Source: Agromyces marinus (GTDB taxonomy: Bacteria; Actinomycetota; Actinomycetes; Actinomycetales; Microbacteriaceae). From it: a stretch of 64,000 nt of DNA. The first letter of the stretch is position 1, and the number at the start of each line of letters is the position of its first letter. The notes below the pieces were generated by a model. It was not told where the DNA came from and did no database searches. It worked only from the letters and a program-made list of their open reading frames with translations. Of the stretch, positions 19,541 to 29,027 are shown one piece after another. Position numbers and translations under genes: made by a program. The stretch spans positions 1,922,001 to 1,986,000 of the forward strand of contig NZ_CP087879.1 of the NCBI RefSeq assembly GCF_021442325.1, written 5' to 3'.

Positions 19541-20641
19541 TCACCCGACCCGGACGCCGCGCGCGAGCCCGACCCGGATGAGTTCGTCGATCAGCTCGGG
19601 GTACGACAGCCCAGACTCCTGCCAGCACCTGGGGAACATCGAGATCGGCGTGAACCCCGGCATCGTGTTGAGTTCGTTCACCACGAACCCGCCATCGGTC
19701 AGGAAGAAGTCGGCTCGGGCGAGGCCCTCCGCGCCGATCGCCTCGAACGCGCGGATCGCGAGCTCGCGCATCTCCTCCAGCCGGCCGTCGCCGAGCTCGG
19801 CCGGACACACCAGGTCGACCCCGGGGGCGTCGAGGTACTTCGCCGCGAAGTCGTAGAAGCCGTCGCCCGCGAGCACGATCTCGCCCGCGACCGACGCACG
19901 CGGACGCTCGCCCGGCGCGCCGCCGAGGACCGCGATCTCGACCTCGCGGCCGACCACGGCCGACTCGATGAGCACGGTGTCGTCCTCGGCGAACGCGATC
20001 TCGAGTGCGGCGTCGAGCCCCGCGGCATCCGTCACCTTGCTCACGCCGACCGATGAACCGGCCCGCGCGGGCTTGACGAACTGCGGAAGGCCGAGCGAGG
20101 CGGCCGCCTCGCGGACCCGGGCGGGGTCGTCCGCCCACTCGCGCACGGTCACCGTGCGCCACGGTGCGACGGGGATCCCCGCGGCGGCCAGCGCGGTCTT
20201 GGCGAAGTGCTTGTGCATGCCGAGGGCGCTCGCGAGCACGCCCGACCCGACGTACGGCAGGCCCACGAGCTCGAGCAGCCCCTGGACCGTGCCGTCCTCG
20301 CCGAACGGCCCGTGCAGGATCGGGAAGACGAGGTCGACCTCGCCGAGCGAGGCCGTGCCGCCGTCGGCCGTCACGACCCGCAGCTCGCGCGAGGCCGACG
20401 AGTCGGGCCACAGCACGCGCGTGCCGTTGTCGTGCACCTCGGGCAGGCGCTCCGGGTCGAGGGCGAACCGGTCGGCGTCGTCGGCCTCGAGGACGAACGC
20501 CCCCTCGCGCGTGATGCCGACGGGGATCAGCTCGTAGCGCTCACGGTCGATCGCCCGGAGCACTCCCCCCGCCGTGGCGCAGCTGATCGAATGCTCGCTT
20601 GAACGCCCGCCGAAGAGCAGAACCACCCTGAGCTTGTCCAT
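19541..20641 (-). CDS. ddl: D-alanine-D-alanine ligase
   Basis: 366 residues. It makes the D-Ala-D-Ala dipeptide for peptidoglycan precursors. Seen: EHSIS near residue 15, HGPFGEDG in the ATP-grasp core, PARAGSSVGVSK, and the metal-binding NELNTMPGFT near the C-terminus. The ATG has a strong GAAAGGAC ribosome site six bases upstream. Unusually, the gpsA frame continues 101 bases into this gene before stopping. Confidence 0.96.
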   Translation of the reverse strand: MDKLRVVLLFGGRSSEHSISCATAGGVLRAIDRERYELIPVGITREGAFVLEADDADRFALDPERLPEVHDNGTRVLWPDSSASRELRVVTADGGTASLGEVDLVFPILHGPFGEDGTVQGLLELVGLPYVGSGVLASALGMHKHFAKTALAAAGIPVAPWRTVTVREWADDPARVREAAASLGLPQFVKPARAGSSVGVSKVTDAAGLDAALEIAFAEDDTVLIESAVVGREVEIAVLGGAPGERPRASVAGEIVLAGDGFYDFAAKYLDAPGVDLVCPAELGDGRLEEMRELAIRAFEAIGAEGLARADFFLTDGGFVVNELNTMPGFTPISMFPRCWQESGLSYPELIDELIRVGLARGVRVG

Positions 20642-21674
20642 CTGAAGTCCTTTCGCCCTGCGGCTCGTCGTCGGTCGTGAGGTGCGGTGCGATGTCCTTC
20701 GGGTCGAGCGATCCGGCCAGCACCTGGCGGACCTGCTCGACGATGGGCATCTCGACGCCCTTCGCGCGCGCGAGCTCCAGGATCGGGCCCACGGATGCGA
20801 GCCCCTCGGTGGTCTGCTGCATCTGGTTGACGACCTCGGGCAGCTTGTAGCCCTGGCCGAGCAGCCGCCCGGCCGTGTTGTTCCGCGAGAGCGGCGACTG
20901 GCAGGTCGCGATGAGGTCGCCGAGGCCGGCCAGCCCCGACAGCGTGTCGGGGTGCGCGCCGTAGGCGACGGCGAAGTCGGTCATCTCGACCAGGCCGCGG
21001 GTGATGATCGACGCCTTCGTGTTCTCGCCGTAGCCGGCACCGTCGACGATGCCGATCGCCACGGCGATGAGGTTCTTCAGCACCCCGCCGAACTCGGTGC
21101 CGATCACGTCGGTGTTCACGAACGAGTGGAAGTAGGTGTTCCGGGCGACGGATGCCACGGCCTGCGCCGTCTCGAGGCTCGTCGAGGACACGACGGCCGC
21201 CGTCGGCTGCTCCCGCGCGATCTCGAGCGCGAGGTTGGGACCGGAGATGACCGCGATCTGCGACTCGGCGATGGGCAGGATCTCGGCGATGACCTCGCTC
21301 ATGCGGTGGCCGGTGGCCTTCTCGACGCCCTTCATGAGCGAGACGACGGTCGCCTGGGCGTGCAGGTGCGGCTCCGCGGCGATCAGGTTGTCGCGCAGTG
21401 ACTGGCTGGGCACGCACACGAACACCTGCTCGGCACCCGCCAGTGCGAGATCGAGCCGGCTCGTCGCGCGGAGCCCGATGGGCAGGTTGATGCCGGGCAG
21501 GTAGTCGCTGTTGCGCTTGGCCTCCTGGATCTCGCGCGCCAGTTCCGGACGGCGGGCCCACAGCACGACGTCGGCGCCGCCGTCGGCGAGGATCTTCGCG
21601 AACGTCGTGCCCCAGCTGCCGGCGCCGAGGACCGCGACGCGCCTGCCCGGGGCCCGGCGCCCGGCCCTAGCCAT
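20541..21674 (-). CDS. gpsA: Glycerol-3-phosphate dehydrogenase [NAD(P)+]
   Basis: 377 residues. It reduces dihydroxyacetone phosphate to sn-glycerol 3-phosphate for phospholipid synthesis. The Rossmann motif GAGSWGTTFA lies near residues 17-26, and GVLKNLIAVAIG with the catalytic Lys and YGENTKASIITRG follow. The expected end (around HLTTDDEPQGE) is followed by about 35 extra basic, Gly-rich residues read through the start of ddl, giving a 101-base same-strand overlap. The ATG overlaps the plsC stop by 8 bases. Start and enzyme are secure; the C-terminal tail is odd. Confidence 0.95.
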   Translation of the reverse strand: MARAGRRAPGRRVAVLGAGSWGTTFAKILADGGADVVLWARRPELAREIQEAKRNSDYLPGINLPIGLRATSRLDLALAGAEQVFVCVPSQSLRDNLIAAEPHLHAQATVVSLMKGVEKATGHRMSEVIAEILPIAESQIAVISGPNLALEIAREQPTAAVVSSTSLETAQAVASVARNTYFHSFVNTDVIGTEFGGVLKNLIAVAIGIVDGAGYGENTKASIITRGLVEMTDFAVAYGAHPDTLSGLAGLGDLIATCQSPLSRNNTAGRLLGQGYKLPEVVNQMQQTTEGLASVGPILELARAKGVEMPIVEQVRQVLAGSLDPKDIAPHLTTDDEPQGERTSDGQAQGGSALRRAFKRAFDQLRHGGGSAPGDRP

Positions 21675-22446
21675 CGAGTCGCCCCGTCTCGCGCTGGCCG
21701 TGCGCGGTCGGGTCCCAGCGCTCGGGCGGCGGCGTCTCGCCCCGCAGTTCGCCGACGAGTGCCGCGATCGCGTCCATGAGGTCGTCGGTCGCGGCCGCCA
21801 TGGTCGCCTGGTCGAGCGGCCGGCCCTCGTACGCCGACAGGTCGACGGGTTCGCCGACGATGACGTCGACCGTCTTGCGCGGGAAGAAGCTGAGCTTCTT
21901 CGCGTAGCGGGGCATGATCGCCTGCGTTCCCCAGTGGGCTGCGGGAACGAGCGGGATGCCGCGCTCGAGCGCGATGCGCACGGCGCCGGTCTTGCCGCGC
22001 ATCGGCCACAGGTCCGGGTCGCGGGTGAGCGAGCCCTCCGGGTAGACGATGACCATCCGGCCCTTCTCGACGAGGTCCTCCGCGGCGCGGAGCGCCGCGT
22101 GGCTGCGGCTGCCCGCACGCTCGACGGGGATCTGCCCCGAGGTGCGCAGGAACCAGCCGAGCACGGGGTTCTTGAACAGCGAGGCCTTGGCCATGAACCG
22201 CGGCAGGCGCCCGAGGTGCCATGCCGCGGCCCCCATGACGATCGGGTCGATCTCGCTGTAGTGGTTGGGCGCGAGCACGAGCGGTCCGGACTGCGGCATC
22301 CGCTCGGCGTGGTGGAACCGGTACTTCACGCCGAGACTCCACAGCGGGAGGACGAGGGCGGCGAGCACCCAGAAGAACGAGGGACGCCGCTTCTCGGCGC
22401 CGCGCTTCACGGGCGCCGCCGAGGCGGTCGGGTCTTGGTGTGGCAC
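21667..22446 (-). CDS. plsC: 1-acyl-sn-glycerol-3-phosphate acyltransferase
   Basis: 259 residues. It transfers an acyl chain to lysophosphatidate. The catalytic H-x4-D motif is NHYSEID (about residues 61-67), and YPEGS lies near 131. One hydrophobic segment (about 24-40) probably anchors it to the membrane. It sits between murA and gpsA, and gpsA supplies the glycerol-3-phosphate for the same pathway. It overlaps the gpsA start by 8 bases. Confidence 0.92.
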   Translation of the reverse strand: MPHQDPTASAAPVKRGAEKRRPSFFWVLAALVLPLWSLGVKYRFHHAERMPQSGPLVLAPNHYSEIDPIVMGAAAWHLGRLPRFMAKASLFKNPVLGWFLRTSGQIPVERAGSRSHAALRAAEDLVEKGRMVIVYPEGSLTRDPDLWPMRGKTGAVRIALERGIPLVPAAHWGTQAIMPRYAKKLSFFPRKTVDVIVGEPVDLSAYEGRPLDQATMAAATDDLMDAIAALVGELRGETPPPERWDPTAHGQRETGRLDG

Positions 22447-22453
22447 TGACCCA

Positions 22454-23824
22454 TTATCCTTCGAGCGCGAAGTCCGCCCCGAGCAGCTCGAGCTTGCCGA
22501 TGAAGTTCTCGTAGCCGCGCGCGATGATGCCGACGTTCGACACGGTCGAACGCCCCTCGGCGGTCAGCGCCGCGATGAGGTGGCTGAAGCCGCCGCGCAG
22601 GTCGGGCACCACGATGTCGGCGCCGTGGAGCTTCGCCGGACCGGAGATGACGGCGGAGTGCTGGAAGTTGCGCTGGCCGAACCGGCACGGCCGGCCGCCG
22701 AGGCACTCCTTGTGCACGTCGATGGATGCGCCCATCTCGACGAGCGCCTCGACGAAGCCGAACCGCTGCTCGTAGACGGTCTCGTGCACGATCGACACGC
22801 CCTTGGCCTTGGACAGCGCGACCACGAGCGGCTGCTGCCAGTCCGTCATGAACCCGGGGTGCACGTCGGTCTCGATGATGACGGGCTTGAGCTCACCGCC
22901 GGGGTGGAAGAAGCGGATGCCGTCGTCCTCGATCTCGAACGCGCCGCCGACCTTGCGGAAGATGTTGAGGAAGGTGAGCATCTCGGCCTGGCGTGCGCCG
23001 CCGACGAAGATGTCGCCGTCGGTCGCGAGGGCCGCTGCGGCCCAGCTCGCGGCCTCGTTCCGGTCGAACAGGGCGCGGTGGGTGTAGCCGGTGAGCCGCT
23101 CGACACCCTCGATGCGGATCACCCGGTCGGTGTCGACCGTGATGATGGCCCCCATCTTCTGGAGGATGTTGATGAGGTCCATGATCTCGGGCTCGATCGC
23201 GGCCCCGGTCAGTTCGGTGATGCCCTCCGCGCGGACCGCGGTCAGCAGCACCTGCTCGGTCGCGCCGACGCTCGGGTAGGGCAGGGAGACCTTGGCGCCC
23301 TTGAGCCCGTTCGGGGCCGACATGCGGATGCCGCTCGGCAGCTTCTCGACGATCGCGCCGAAGTTGCGCAGCACCTCGAGGTGGTAGTCGATCGGCCGGT
23401 CGCCGATGCGGCAGCCGCCGAGGTCGGGGATGAACGCCTCGCCGAGCCGGTGCAGCAGCGGGCCGCAGAACAGGATCGGAATGCGGCTCGAGCCCGCGTG
23501 GGCGTCGATGTCGGCCATGTGCGCCGACTCCACGGCTGCCGGGTCGAGGACGAGTTCGCCCTCCGCCGAGCCCTCGGTCACGGTCACGCCGTGCACCTCG
23601 AGCAGGCCCCGCACGATGCGGACGTCGCTGATGTTCGGGACGTCCTTCAGGACGCTCGGGGTGTCGCCGAGGATCGCCGCGACCATCGCCTTGGTGACGA
23701 GGTTCTTCGCACCCTTCAGTTCGATCCGACCGCGGAGCGGCTTGCCGCCGTTGATCGTGATCCGGTCGACCTGGAGGCCGACCGCCGTGCCGTGCTGCTT
23801 CGCGTCATCCACGAGTGTGCTCAC
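22454..23824 (-). CDS. murA: UDP-N-acetylglucosamine 1-carboxyvinyltransferase
   Basis: 456 residues. It performs the first committed step of peptidoglycan synthesis, adding enolpyruvate to UDP-GlcNAc. GAKN with the catalytic Lys is at residues 39-41. The fosfomycin-target Cys is present in DLGGCRIGDRP (C138), so fosfomycin sensitivity at this residue is expected, and DLRGGFSHL is present. Translation starts at GTG 23824, directly abutting the leuD stop (TGA-GTG), a tight coupling of leucine and cell-wall genes. Confidence 0.95.
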   Translation of the reverse strand: MSTLVDDAKQHGTAVGLQVDRITINGGKPLRGRIELKGAKNLVTKAMVAAILGDTPSVLKDVPNISDVRIVRGLLEVHGVTVTEGSAEGELVLDPAAVESAHMADIDAHAGSSRIPILFCGPLLHRLGEAFIPDLGGCRIGDRPIDYHLEVLRNFGAIVEKLPSGIRMSAPNGLKGAKVSLPYPSVGATEQVLLTAVRAEGITELTGAAIEPEIMDLINILQKMGAIITVDTDRVIRIEGVERLTGYTHRALFDRNEAASWAAAALATDGDIFVGGARQAEMLTFLNIFRKVGGAFEIEDDGIRFFHPGGELKPVIIETDVHPGFMTDWQQPLVVALSKAKGVSIVHETVYEQRFGFVEALVEMGASIDVHKECLGGRPCRFGQRNFQHSAVISGPAKLHGADIVVPDLRGGFSHLIAALTAEGRSTVSNVGIIARGYENFIGKLELLGADFALEG

Positions 23825-24442
23825 TCAGATCCCTGTCTCTGCCGGCTCCCTGATGGGAAGCGTCTTCGGGCGCCACGCCTCCCGACGCGACTCGAACTCG
23901 GCGATGGCCGGCTCGTCCCGGAGGGTCAGCCCGATGTCGTCGAGGCCTTCCAGGAGCCGCCACCGAGTGTAGTCGTCGATGTCGAACTCGACTGAGAGAT
24001 CGCCGACCGAGACGGTGCGCGCGACGAGGTCGACGGTCGCGGAGACCCCGGGCTGCGCCTCGATCGCCGCCCACAGCCGCTCGACGTCCTCGTAGGCGAC
24101 GAGCGCCGCCAGCAGCCCCTGCTTGCCCGCGTTCCCGCGGAAGATGTCGCCGAACCGGCTCGAGACGACGACCTGGAAGCCGAAGTCGCGCAGCGCCCAC
24201 ACGGCGTGCTCGCGGCTCGAGCCGGTGCCGAAGTCGGGTCCGGCGATGAGGACCTTCGCGCCCGCGTACTCGGGGCGGTTGAGCACGAACTCCGGATCCT
24301 GCCGCCAACCGTGGAACAGCGCGTCGTCGAACCCGGTCTTGGTCACGCGCTTGAGGAACACGGCGGGGATGATCTGGTCGGTGTCGACGTTCGAACGACG
24401 CAGGGGCGCTGCGACGCCGGTCACGGTGCTGAACTTCTCCAT
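23825..24442 (-). CDS. leuD: 3-isopropylmalate dehydratase small subunit
   Basis: 205 residues. With LeuC it isomerises 2- to 3-isopropylmalate in leucine synthesis. Seen: [10 protein letters not shown] near the N-terminus, then [20 protein letters not shown] 24442 is two bases from the leuC stop. The frame is open upstream only because it lies antiphase to leuC. It abuts murA with no gap. Confidence 0.97.
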   Translation of the reverse strand: MEKFSTVTGVAAPLRRSNVDTDQIIPAVFLKRVTKTGFDDALFHGWRQDPEFVLNRPEYAGAKVLIAGPDFGTGSSREHAVWALRDFGFQVVVSSRFGDIFRGNAGKQGLLAALVAYEDVERLWAAIEAQPGVSATVDLVARTVSVGDLSVEFDIDDYTRWRLLEGLDDIGLTLRDEPAIAEFESRREAWRPKTLPIREPAETGI

Positions 24443-24444
24443 GG

Positions 24445-25947
24445 TCAGTGCCCCTTCCCTGCGACGGCGCCGGCAGCGGTCGCCGCGTCGGTCGCGGCAT
24501 CCCGTTCGAGATCCCACGGGCTCGAGAGCGTGCCGCGGACCGCGGTCGCGGCTGCGACCAGCGGCGAGACCAGGTGCGTCCGGCCGCCCTTGCCCTGCCT
24601 GCCCTCGAAGTTGCGGTTCGAGGTCGACGCGCAGCGCTCGCCCGGCGCGAGCTGGTCGGGGTTCATGCCGAGGCACATCGAGCATCCGGCGAAGCGCCAC
24701 TCGGCGCCGAACTCCTCGAAGACCTTGTCGAGCCCCTCGGCCTCGGCCTCGAGTCGCACGCGGGCCGAGCCCGGGACGACCATGACGCGGACCCCGTCGG
24801 CCTTGCGCCGACCCTGCACGATGGACGCGAACGCGCGGAGGTCTTCGATGCGGCTGTTGGTGCACGAGCCCATGAACACGGCGTCGACCCTGACCTCCTT
24901 CAGCGGCGTGCCCGCCGCGAGGTCCATGTACTCCAGTGCGCGCTCGGCGGCCGCGCGCTCGTGCTGGTCCTCGATGTCGGCCGGGTCGGGCACGTTCTGG
25001 CTGAGCGACACGCCCTGGCCCGGGTTGGTGCCCCACGTCACGAACGGCTCGAGCTCGTCGGCGTCGATGACGACCTCGGCGTCGAACTCGGCGCCCTCGT
25101 CGGTCGGCAGCGTCTTCCAGTACTCGACCGCGGCATCCCAGTCGGCACCCTCGGGCGCGTGCGCTCGGCCCTTCAGGTACTCGAACGTGGTCTCGTCGGG
25201 TGCGACCATGCCGGCCCGGGCGCCCGCCTCGATCGACATGTTGCAGATCGTCATGCGGCCGTCCATCGACAGCGAGCGGATGGCGCTGCCACGGTACTCG
25301 AGCACGTAGCCCTGACCGCCTCCCGTGCCGATCCTGGCGATCACGGCGAGGATGATGTCCTTCGCGGTGACGCCGGGGCGCAGCGTGCCGTCGACCGTGA
25401 TCGCCATGGTCTTGAACGGCTTCAGCGGCAGCGTCTGGGTGGCCAGCACGTGCTCGACCTCGCTCGTGCCGATACCGAACGCCATGGCGCCGAACGCGCC
25501 GTGCGTCGAGGTGTGGCTGTCGCCGCACACCACGGTGATGCCCGGCTGGGTGAGTCCGAGCTGCGGGCCGACGACGTGGACGATGCCCTGCTCCTTGTCG
25601 CCGAGCGAGTGGATGCGCACCCCGAACTCCGCGGCGTTGCGACGCAGCGTCTCGATCTGGATGCGGCTCGTCGGGTCGGCGATGGGCTTGTCGATCTCGA
25701 GCGTCGGGGTGTTGTGGTCCTCGGTCGCGATCGTCAGGTCGGGCCGGCGCACCGGCCGCCCGGCCATGCGCAGGCCGTCGAAGGCCTGCGGGCTCGTGAC
25801 CTCGTGCACGAGGTGCAGGTCGATGTAGATGAGGTCGGGCGTGCCGCCCTCGCCCTTCTTCACCAGGTGCGCATCCCAGACCTTCTCGGCCAGGGTGCGC
25901 GGGCGGGCGGGCTCGTTCGGGTGTCGCTCAGTCGCTTCCGCGGGCAT
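24445..25947 (-). CDS. leuC: 3-isopropylmalate dehydratase large subunit
   Basis: 500 residues, aconitase family. Ligands for the [4Fe-4S] cluster are visible in GSCTNSRI and in [10 protein letters not shown], and substrate-loop motifs [14 protein letters not shown] and TEDHN are present. It heads the leuC-leuD-murA-plsC-gpsA-ddl run. Its 5' leader holds a strong hairpin (25993-26032). No IclR-type regulator, often divergent from leuC in actinobacteria, is adjacent here. Confidence 0.97.
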   Translation of the reverse strand: MPAEATERHPNEPARPRTLAEKVWDAHLVKKGEGGTPDLIYIDLHLVHEVTSPQAFDGLRMAGRPVRRPDLTIATEDHNTPTLEIDKPIADPTSRIQIETLRRNAAEFGVRIHSLGDKEQGIVHVVGPQLGLTQPGITVVCGDSHTSTHGAFGAMAFGIGTSEVEHVLATQTLPLKPFKTMAITVDGTLRPGVTAKDIILAVIARIGTGGGQGYVLEYRGSAIRSLSMDGRMTICNMSIEAGARAGMVAPDETTFEYLKGRAHAPEGADWDAAVEYWKTLPTDEGAEFDAEVVIDADELEPFVTWGTNPGQGVSLSQNVPDPADIEDQHERAAAERALEYMDLAAGTPLKEVRVDAVFMGSCTNSRIEDLRAFASIVQGRRKADGVRVMVVPGSARVRLEAEAEGLDKVFEEFGAEWRFAGCSMCLGMNPDQLAPGERCASTSNRNFEGRQGKGGRTHLVSPLVAAATAVRGTLSSPWDLERDAATDAATAAGAVAGKGH

Positions 25948-25992
25948 TGATGTGTTCTTCCTCGTGACGGGTGTGGCAGCCGACGACGAACT

Positions 25993-26032
25993 CCGCGACG
26001 GGGACGGCCGTCAGAACGAGGCCCCGTCGCGG
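25993..26032 (-). promoter_or_regulatory. Strong hairpin in the leuCD leader, candidate regulatory element
   Basis: A perfect 11-base inverted repeat, CCGCGACGGGG (25993-26003) and CCCCGTCGCGG (26022-26032), encloses an 18-base loop, 45 bases upstream of the leuC ATG. The inner edge also contains a 10-base palindrome GACGGCCGTC (26003-26012) that could form a competing structure. No T-run follows on the leuC strand, so it is not a plain terminator. A regulator-binding site or an RNA leader structure is possible; no leucine-rich leader peptide is obvious. Confidence 0.45.
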
Positions 26033-26135
26033 CGGAGAAGAAGAAGCCGGCCGCTGAGCACGTCGCAAGGCTACCATCCCGTCCGCCCGCCCCCGGCCGG
26101 GTGACGCGGGGCCTCGATGGTGTCGCTGCGGTGCA

Positions 26136-26726
26136 TCACGCCCCGTCGTCCGGCATCCGCTCGGCCAGGAACGCCACGTCGCCGAGCAGCAGCACCGCGT
26201 CGTGCGGAACCTCGGTCGGGACTCCGGGTTCGAGATCCAGCGGGTCCCCGCCGTCCGGCCAGACGCGGACGCCGTTCGTGGAATCCAGGTCGGTCGCGCG
26301 CAGTCGACCGCCCGAGACCTCGATGAGCGCGTGGGTCTTCGACATCGAGCGCGACGGGTCCTCGACCACGAACGGGACCGCCCCGGCCATCCAGGCCGGC
26401 GGCTTCGGGTCGCGGCCCGCGACCACGCGGTCGTCGATCCGCATCTCGACGCCGTCGGCGCTGCGCAGGCGCCACCGCGGCTGCGACTGCGACTGCGACT
26501 GCGCCTGCGCCTGCGCCTGCGCCTGCGCCGACGCTGCCTGCGCCGGCGCAGACGGCGCGGCCGGCAGCGAGGACGGCGTGCGGATGCCGGGCGGCGGCTG
26601 GAACGACGGCAGGGAGCGATCCGCTCGCACGGTGCCCTCGATCGCCGTCTCGGGCGCCTGGGGCTTGGCCACGGGCGCACCCGGGACGAGCCCCGGCGGG
26701 GGCACGATGAAGTCGGGCTCGCTCAC
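26136..26726 (-). CDS. FHA-domain protein with a Pro/Ala/Gln-rich linker, last gene of the kinase/MoxR operon
   Basis: 196 residues. The N-terminal ~85 are disordered, rich in Pro and Ala with an Ala-Gln/Ser-Gln repeat. The C-terminal part is a forkhead-associated domain: GRDPKPP, the phosphothreonine-pocket segment SMSKTHALI, and DLDSTNGVRVW. FHA domains bind phosphothreonine, and the same operon encodes a Ser/Thr kinase and PP2C phosphatase, so it probably reads that phosphorylation. It lies nine bases downstream of the transglutaminase-fold gene. Confidence 0.82.
   Translation of the reverse strand: MSEPDFIVPPPGLVPGAPVAKPQAPETAIEGTVRADRSLPSFQPPPGIRTPSSLPAAPSAPAQAASAQAQAQAQAQSQSQSQPRWRLRSADGVEMRIDDRVVAGRDPKPPAWMAGAVPFVVEDPSRSMSKTHALIEVSGGRLRATDLDSTNGVRVWPDGGDPLDLEPGVPTEVPHDAVLLLGDVAFLAERMPDDGA
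26481..26528. repeat. Eight 6-base tandem repeats inside the FHA gene
   Basis: Three copies of CTGCGA followed by five of CTGCGC. On the coding (minus) strand they encode five Ala-Gln then three Ser-Gln pairs. A unit of six keeps the frame, so slippage would change linker length without breaking the gene. Confidence 0.9.
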
Positions 26727-26735
26727 GCCCCCACC

Positions 26736-29027
26736 CTAACCCCGGCGGCGCAACCGGTACCGGGCGAGGATCCGCCGCAGGCGCCCGGCGGCACCCGCGA
26801 CCGCCGCGGCCGCGGCATCCGCTTCGGTCCACCTGCGCTCGACCGCCCGCTCGGCGACCTCGCCGCCGCCGAACACGTCGCGATCGACCGTGGCCGCGAG
26901 CACGGAGAGCGATGCCCCGCCCTCGGCGCGAAGCGCACCGAGCCCCTGCTCGTCGAGCTGGCGTTCGAGGGCGCGGGCCGTCTGCAGGCGCGACGCGCGG
27001 TCCGGCGGCTCGAACCCGAGCTCGGCGTACCGGTCGACGAGCTCGTCCCACGCGCCGGCGACCTGCCGGTCGCGCGCGCCCCGACGGCGACGGCTGCGAC
27101 GGCGGCGCTTGGCGAGCGCGACGACCAGCAACGGCACGAACGCGACCAGCGCAGGAACCGCGACCGACCCCATGGCCACCCACGCCCACATGGGCAGCTT
27201 GAACGGCCGCTCGCGGTCCTCGTCGTCGGTGTCGTCGACCTCGGTCGTCGTGAGCAGTTCGTCCTCGACCTGTTCCGCCCGCGGGGGCTGGCGCACCTGC
27301 GGCTGCGGCTCGGACTTCGGCTTCGGGGTCTGCTCCTGGGGCACGTCGACGTTCTCGGGCGTCGGCCGGAAGGCGATCCATCCGACGCCCTCGAAGGGCA
27401 CCTCGACCCATGCGGTCACATCGGCACCGACGACCTCGACCGAGTCGGCATCCTCCGCGATCTCGGGCGCGTAGCCCATCACGACGCGCGACGGGTATCC
27501 GAGGTGCCTGGCCATGAGCGCCATCGCCGCCGCGTACTGCTCCTCGTCGCCGACCATCTCCGACCGCGTGAACATCTCGATGAGGCGGTCCGCGCCGTGC
27601 CCGGCTCGCGACGACGCGGCGTCGCTGGCCAGTCCGTGGCTGAGGAAGCCCTGGGTCTTCATCGCGCGCTCGATGCCCCGGAGCTGCTCGACCGGGCTGG
27701 TCGCGTCTCCGGCGAACTCCTCGGCCTTCGCCGCGACGACGTCGGGCAGGTTCTCGACGATCGGCATCTCGAGTCGTGCGACGGGCGTGTTCGCGAGGTC
27801 GGTGTCGTCGGGCTGGCGCTGCACGCGGGCCTCGAGGCGGTACCGGGTCCCATCCCCCGCGCCGCTCGTGAGCACCGCGGTGCCCGCCGCCGGGTTGTAC
27901 CGGACGTCGCCCGCACGCGCGACCGAGCCTCGGTCGAGCAGCACGAGCTGGGACCCGTAGCCGACGGTGGGGAGCCAGACGTCCGAGTAGCCGGAGATGT
28001 CGACCTCGATCGTCCGCCGGCTGCCGAGGTCCGCGAGGTCGGGCGCCGGGAGCGTCTCGCCCACGATCGAGTACCCGCCGTCGGCCGCGGCCTCCTCGGG
28101 CCCGGCGACGTTCCAGAGCCGGCCCGTGTAGGAATCCATCGAGGCCAGGCGCAGCGTGTCACCGGGCTCGAGTCCGGTCACGGCGAACAGCGGCGTCTCC
28201 GCGAGGTCCTTGGTGTACTCGCGGTACCCGCCGAGCGGGCTCGGGAACTCGAGCGGGTCGAACGGCGGCACGACCTCCTCCCGCAGCACGAACCGGTCGG
28301 GCGCGACCGGTGCGAGCGCGAGACCCGCGACGGCGCCGACCGTCACCGCACCCGCGATGACGAGCGTCGACCCGGCGAGCTTGCGGCGGCGCAGGCGCGC
28401 CGCGCCGTCGCCGCGGGACTCGACGCCGGCGCCGCGCCGCCACGCGATCCACACCAGGGCGATCGCCGCGAACGCGACGCCGCGCACCGCGGCGAGGTAG
28501 GCCTGGTCGGTGCCGAGCAGGATGCCGGCCAGCAGCAGCAGCACCGGCCCGACGACGACGACCGCGGCCCGCAGCGGCGTGCGACGCCGCGGCAGCCAGC
28601 GCAGCACGAGCATCCCGCCGACGAGCGAGACGAGCCACGCGGCCACGTACGGCACGGCCGCGACATGGTCCGGCGCCTCGACGGGTGCCGCGATCGTGAG
28701 GATGTCGGCCCAGCCGTGCACCGCCCCGACGGCGAGGCCCGCGAGCGACGGGAGCGTCGGGAGCACGACGGCGAACGCCTCGCCCGGCATCGCGAACGGG
28801 GTGCCGGCCAGGTAGTACAGCACGATGCCGAGGAGCACCGTGACGAGCACGTCGAGCTTCAACAGGGTGCCGAGCACGGCGGCGAGCGTTCCGACCACGA
28901 GGCCCGCGAGCGCGGCCGTGAGGAAGTCGAGGCCGCCGAAGCTCGTCTCGAAGCCGGCGATCGCGAGCAGGGAGAGCACGCAGAGCACGCCGAGGTCGAC
29001 GAGCGATGCGTTGGGGATGCGCGTCAC
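26736..29027 (-). CDS. Transglutaminase-fold membrane protein with catalytic residues lost (pseudoenzyme)
   Basis: 763 residues with a TgpA-like layout: about seven N-terminal membrane helices, a large extracellular region, another helix near residue 620 and a cytosolic tail. Where active members have G-x-C-x-x-[FY]-A, this one has GDEEQYA (about residue 490). Where they have HAW, it has TAW (about 535), followed by FRPTPE instead of F[DE]PTP. The only Cys I find is in the first membrane helix, so the enzyme cannot work by the known mechanism. The start is GTG 29027 in a GTGA overlap with DUF58. The partner genes are retained, so a structural or binding role is more likely than decay. Confidence 0.85.
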   Translation of the reverse strand: MTRIPNASLVDLGVLCVLSLLAIAGFETSFGGLDFLTAALAGLVVGTLAAVLGTLLKLDVLVTVLLGIVLYYLAGTPFAMPGEAFAVVLPTLPSLAGLAVGAVHGWADILTIAAPVEAPDHVAAVPYVAAWLVSLVGGMLVLRWLPRRRTPLRAAVVVVGPVLLLLAGILLGTDQAYLAAVRGVAFAAIALVWIAWRRGAGVESRGDGAARLRRRKLAGSTLVIAGAVTVGAVAGLALAPVAPDRFVLREEVVPPFDPLEFPSPLGGYREYTKDLAETPLFAVTGLEPGDTLRLASMDSYTGRLWNVAGPEEAAADGGYSIVGETLPAPDLADLGSRRTIEVDISGYSDVWLPTVGYGSQLVLLDRGSVARAGDVRYNPAAGTAVLTSGAGDGTRYRLEARVQRQPDDTDLANTPVARLEMPIVENLPDVVAAKAEEFAGDATSPVEQLRGIERAMKTQGFLSHGLASDAASSRAGHGADRLIEMFTRSEMVGDEEQYAAAMALMARHLGYPSRVVMGYAPEIAEDADSVEVVGADVTAWVEVPFEGVGWIAFRPTPENVDVPQEQTPKPKSEPQPQVRQPPRAEQVEDELLTTTEVDDTDDEDRERPFKLPMWAWVAMGSVAVPALVAFVPLLVVALAKRRRRSRRRRGARDRQVAGAWDELVDRYAELGFEPPDRASRLQTARALERQLDEQGLGALRAEGGASLSVLAATVDRDVFGGGEVAERAVERRWTEADAAAAAVAGAAGRLRRILARYRLRRRG

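Noticed and set aside
25928-26080. Possible leucine leader peptide overlapping the leuC start (frame containing [11 protein letters not shown])
   Set aside because: Too few leucines, no ribosome site and it runs through the leuC start; the hairpin is better evidence of regulation.
26481-26528. CRISPR-like or regulatory repeat array
   Set aside because: Units are six bases with no spacers and fall in a coding linker as dipeptide repeats. No CRISPR array is visible anywhere in the window.
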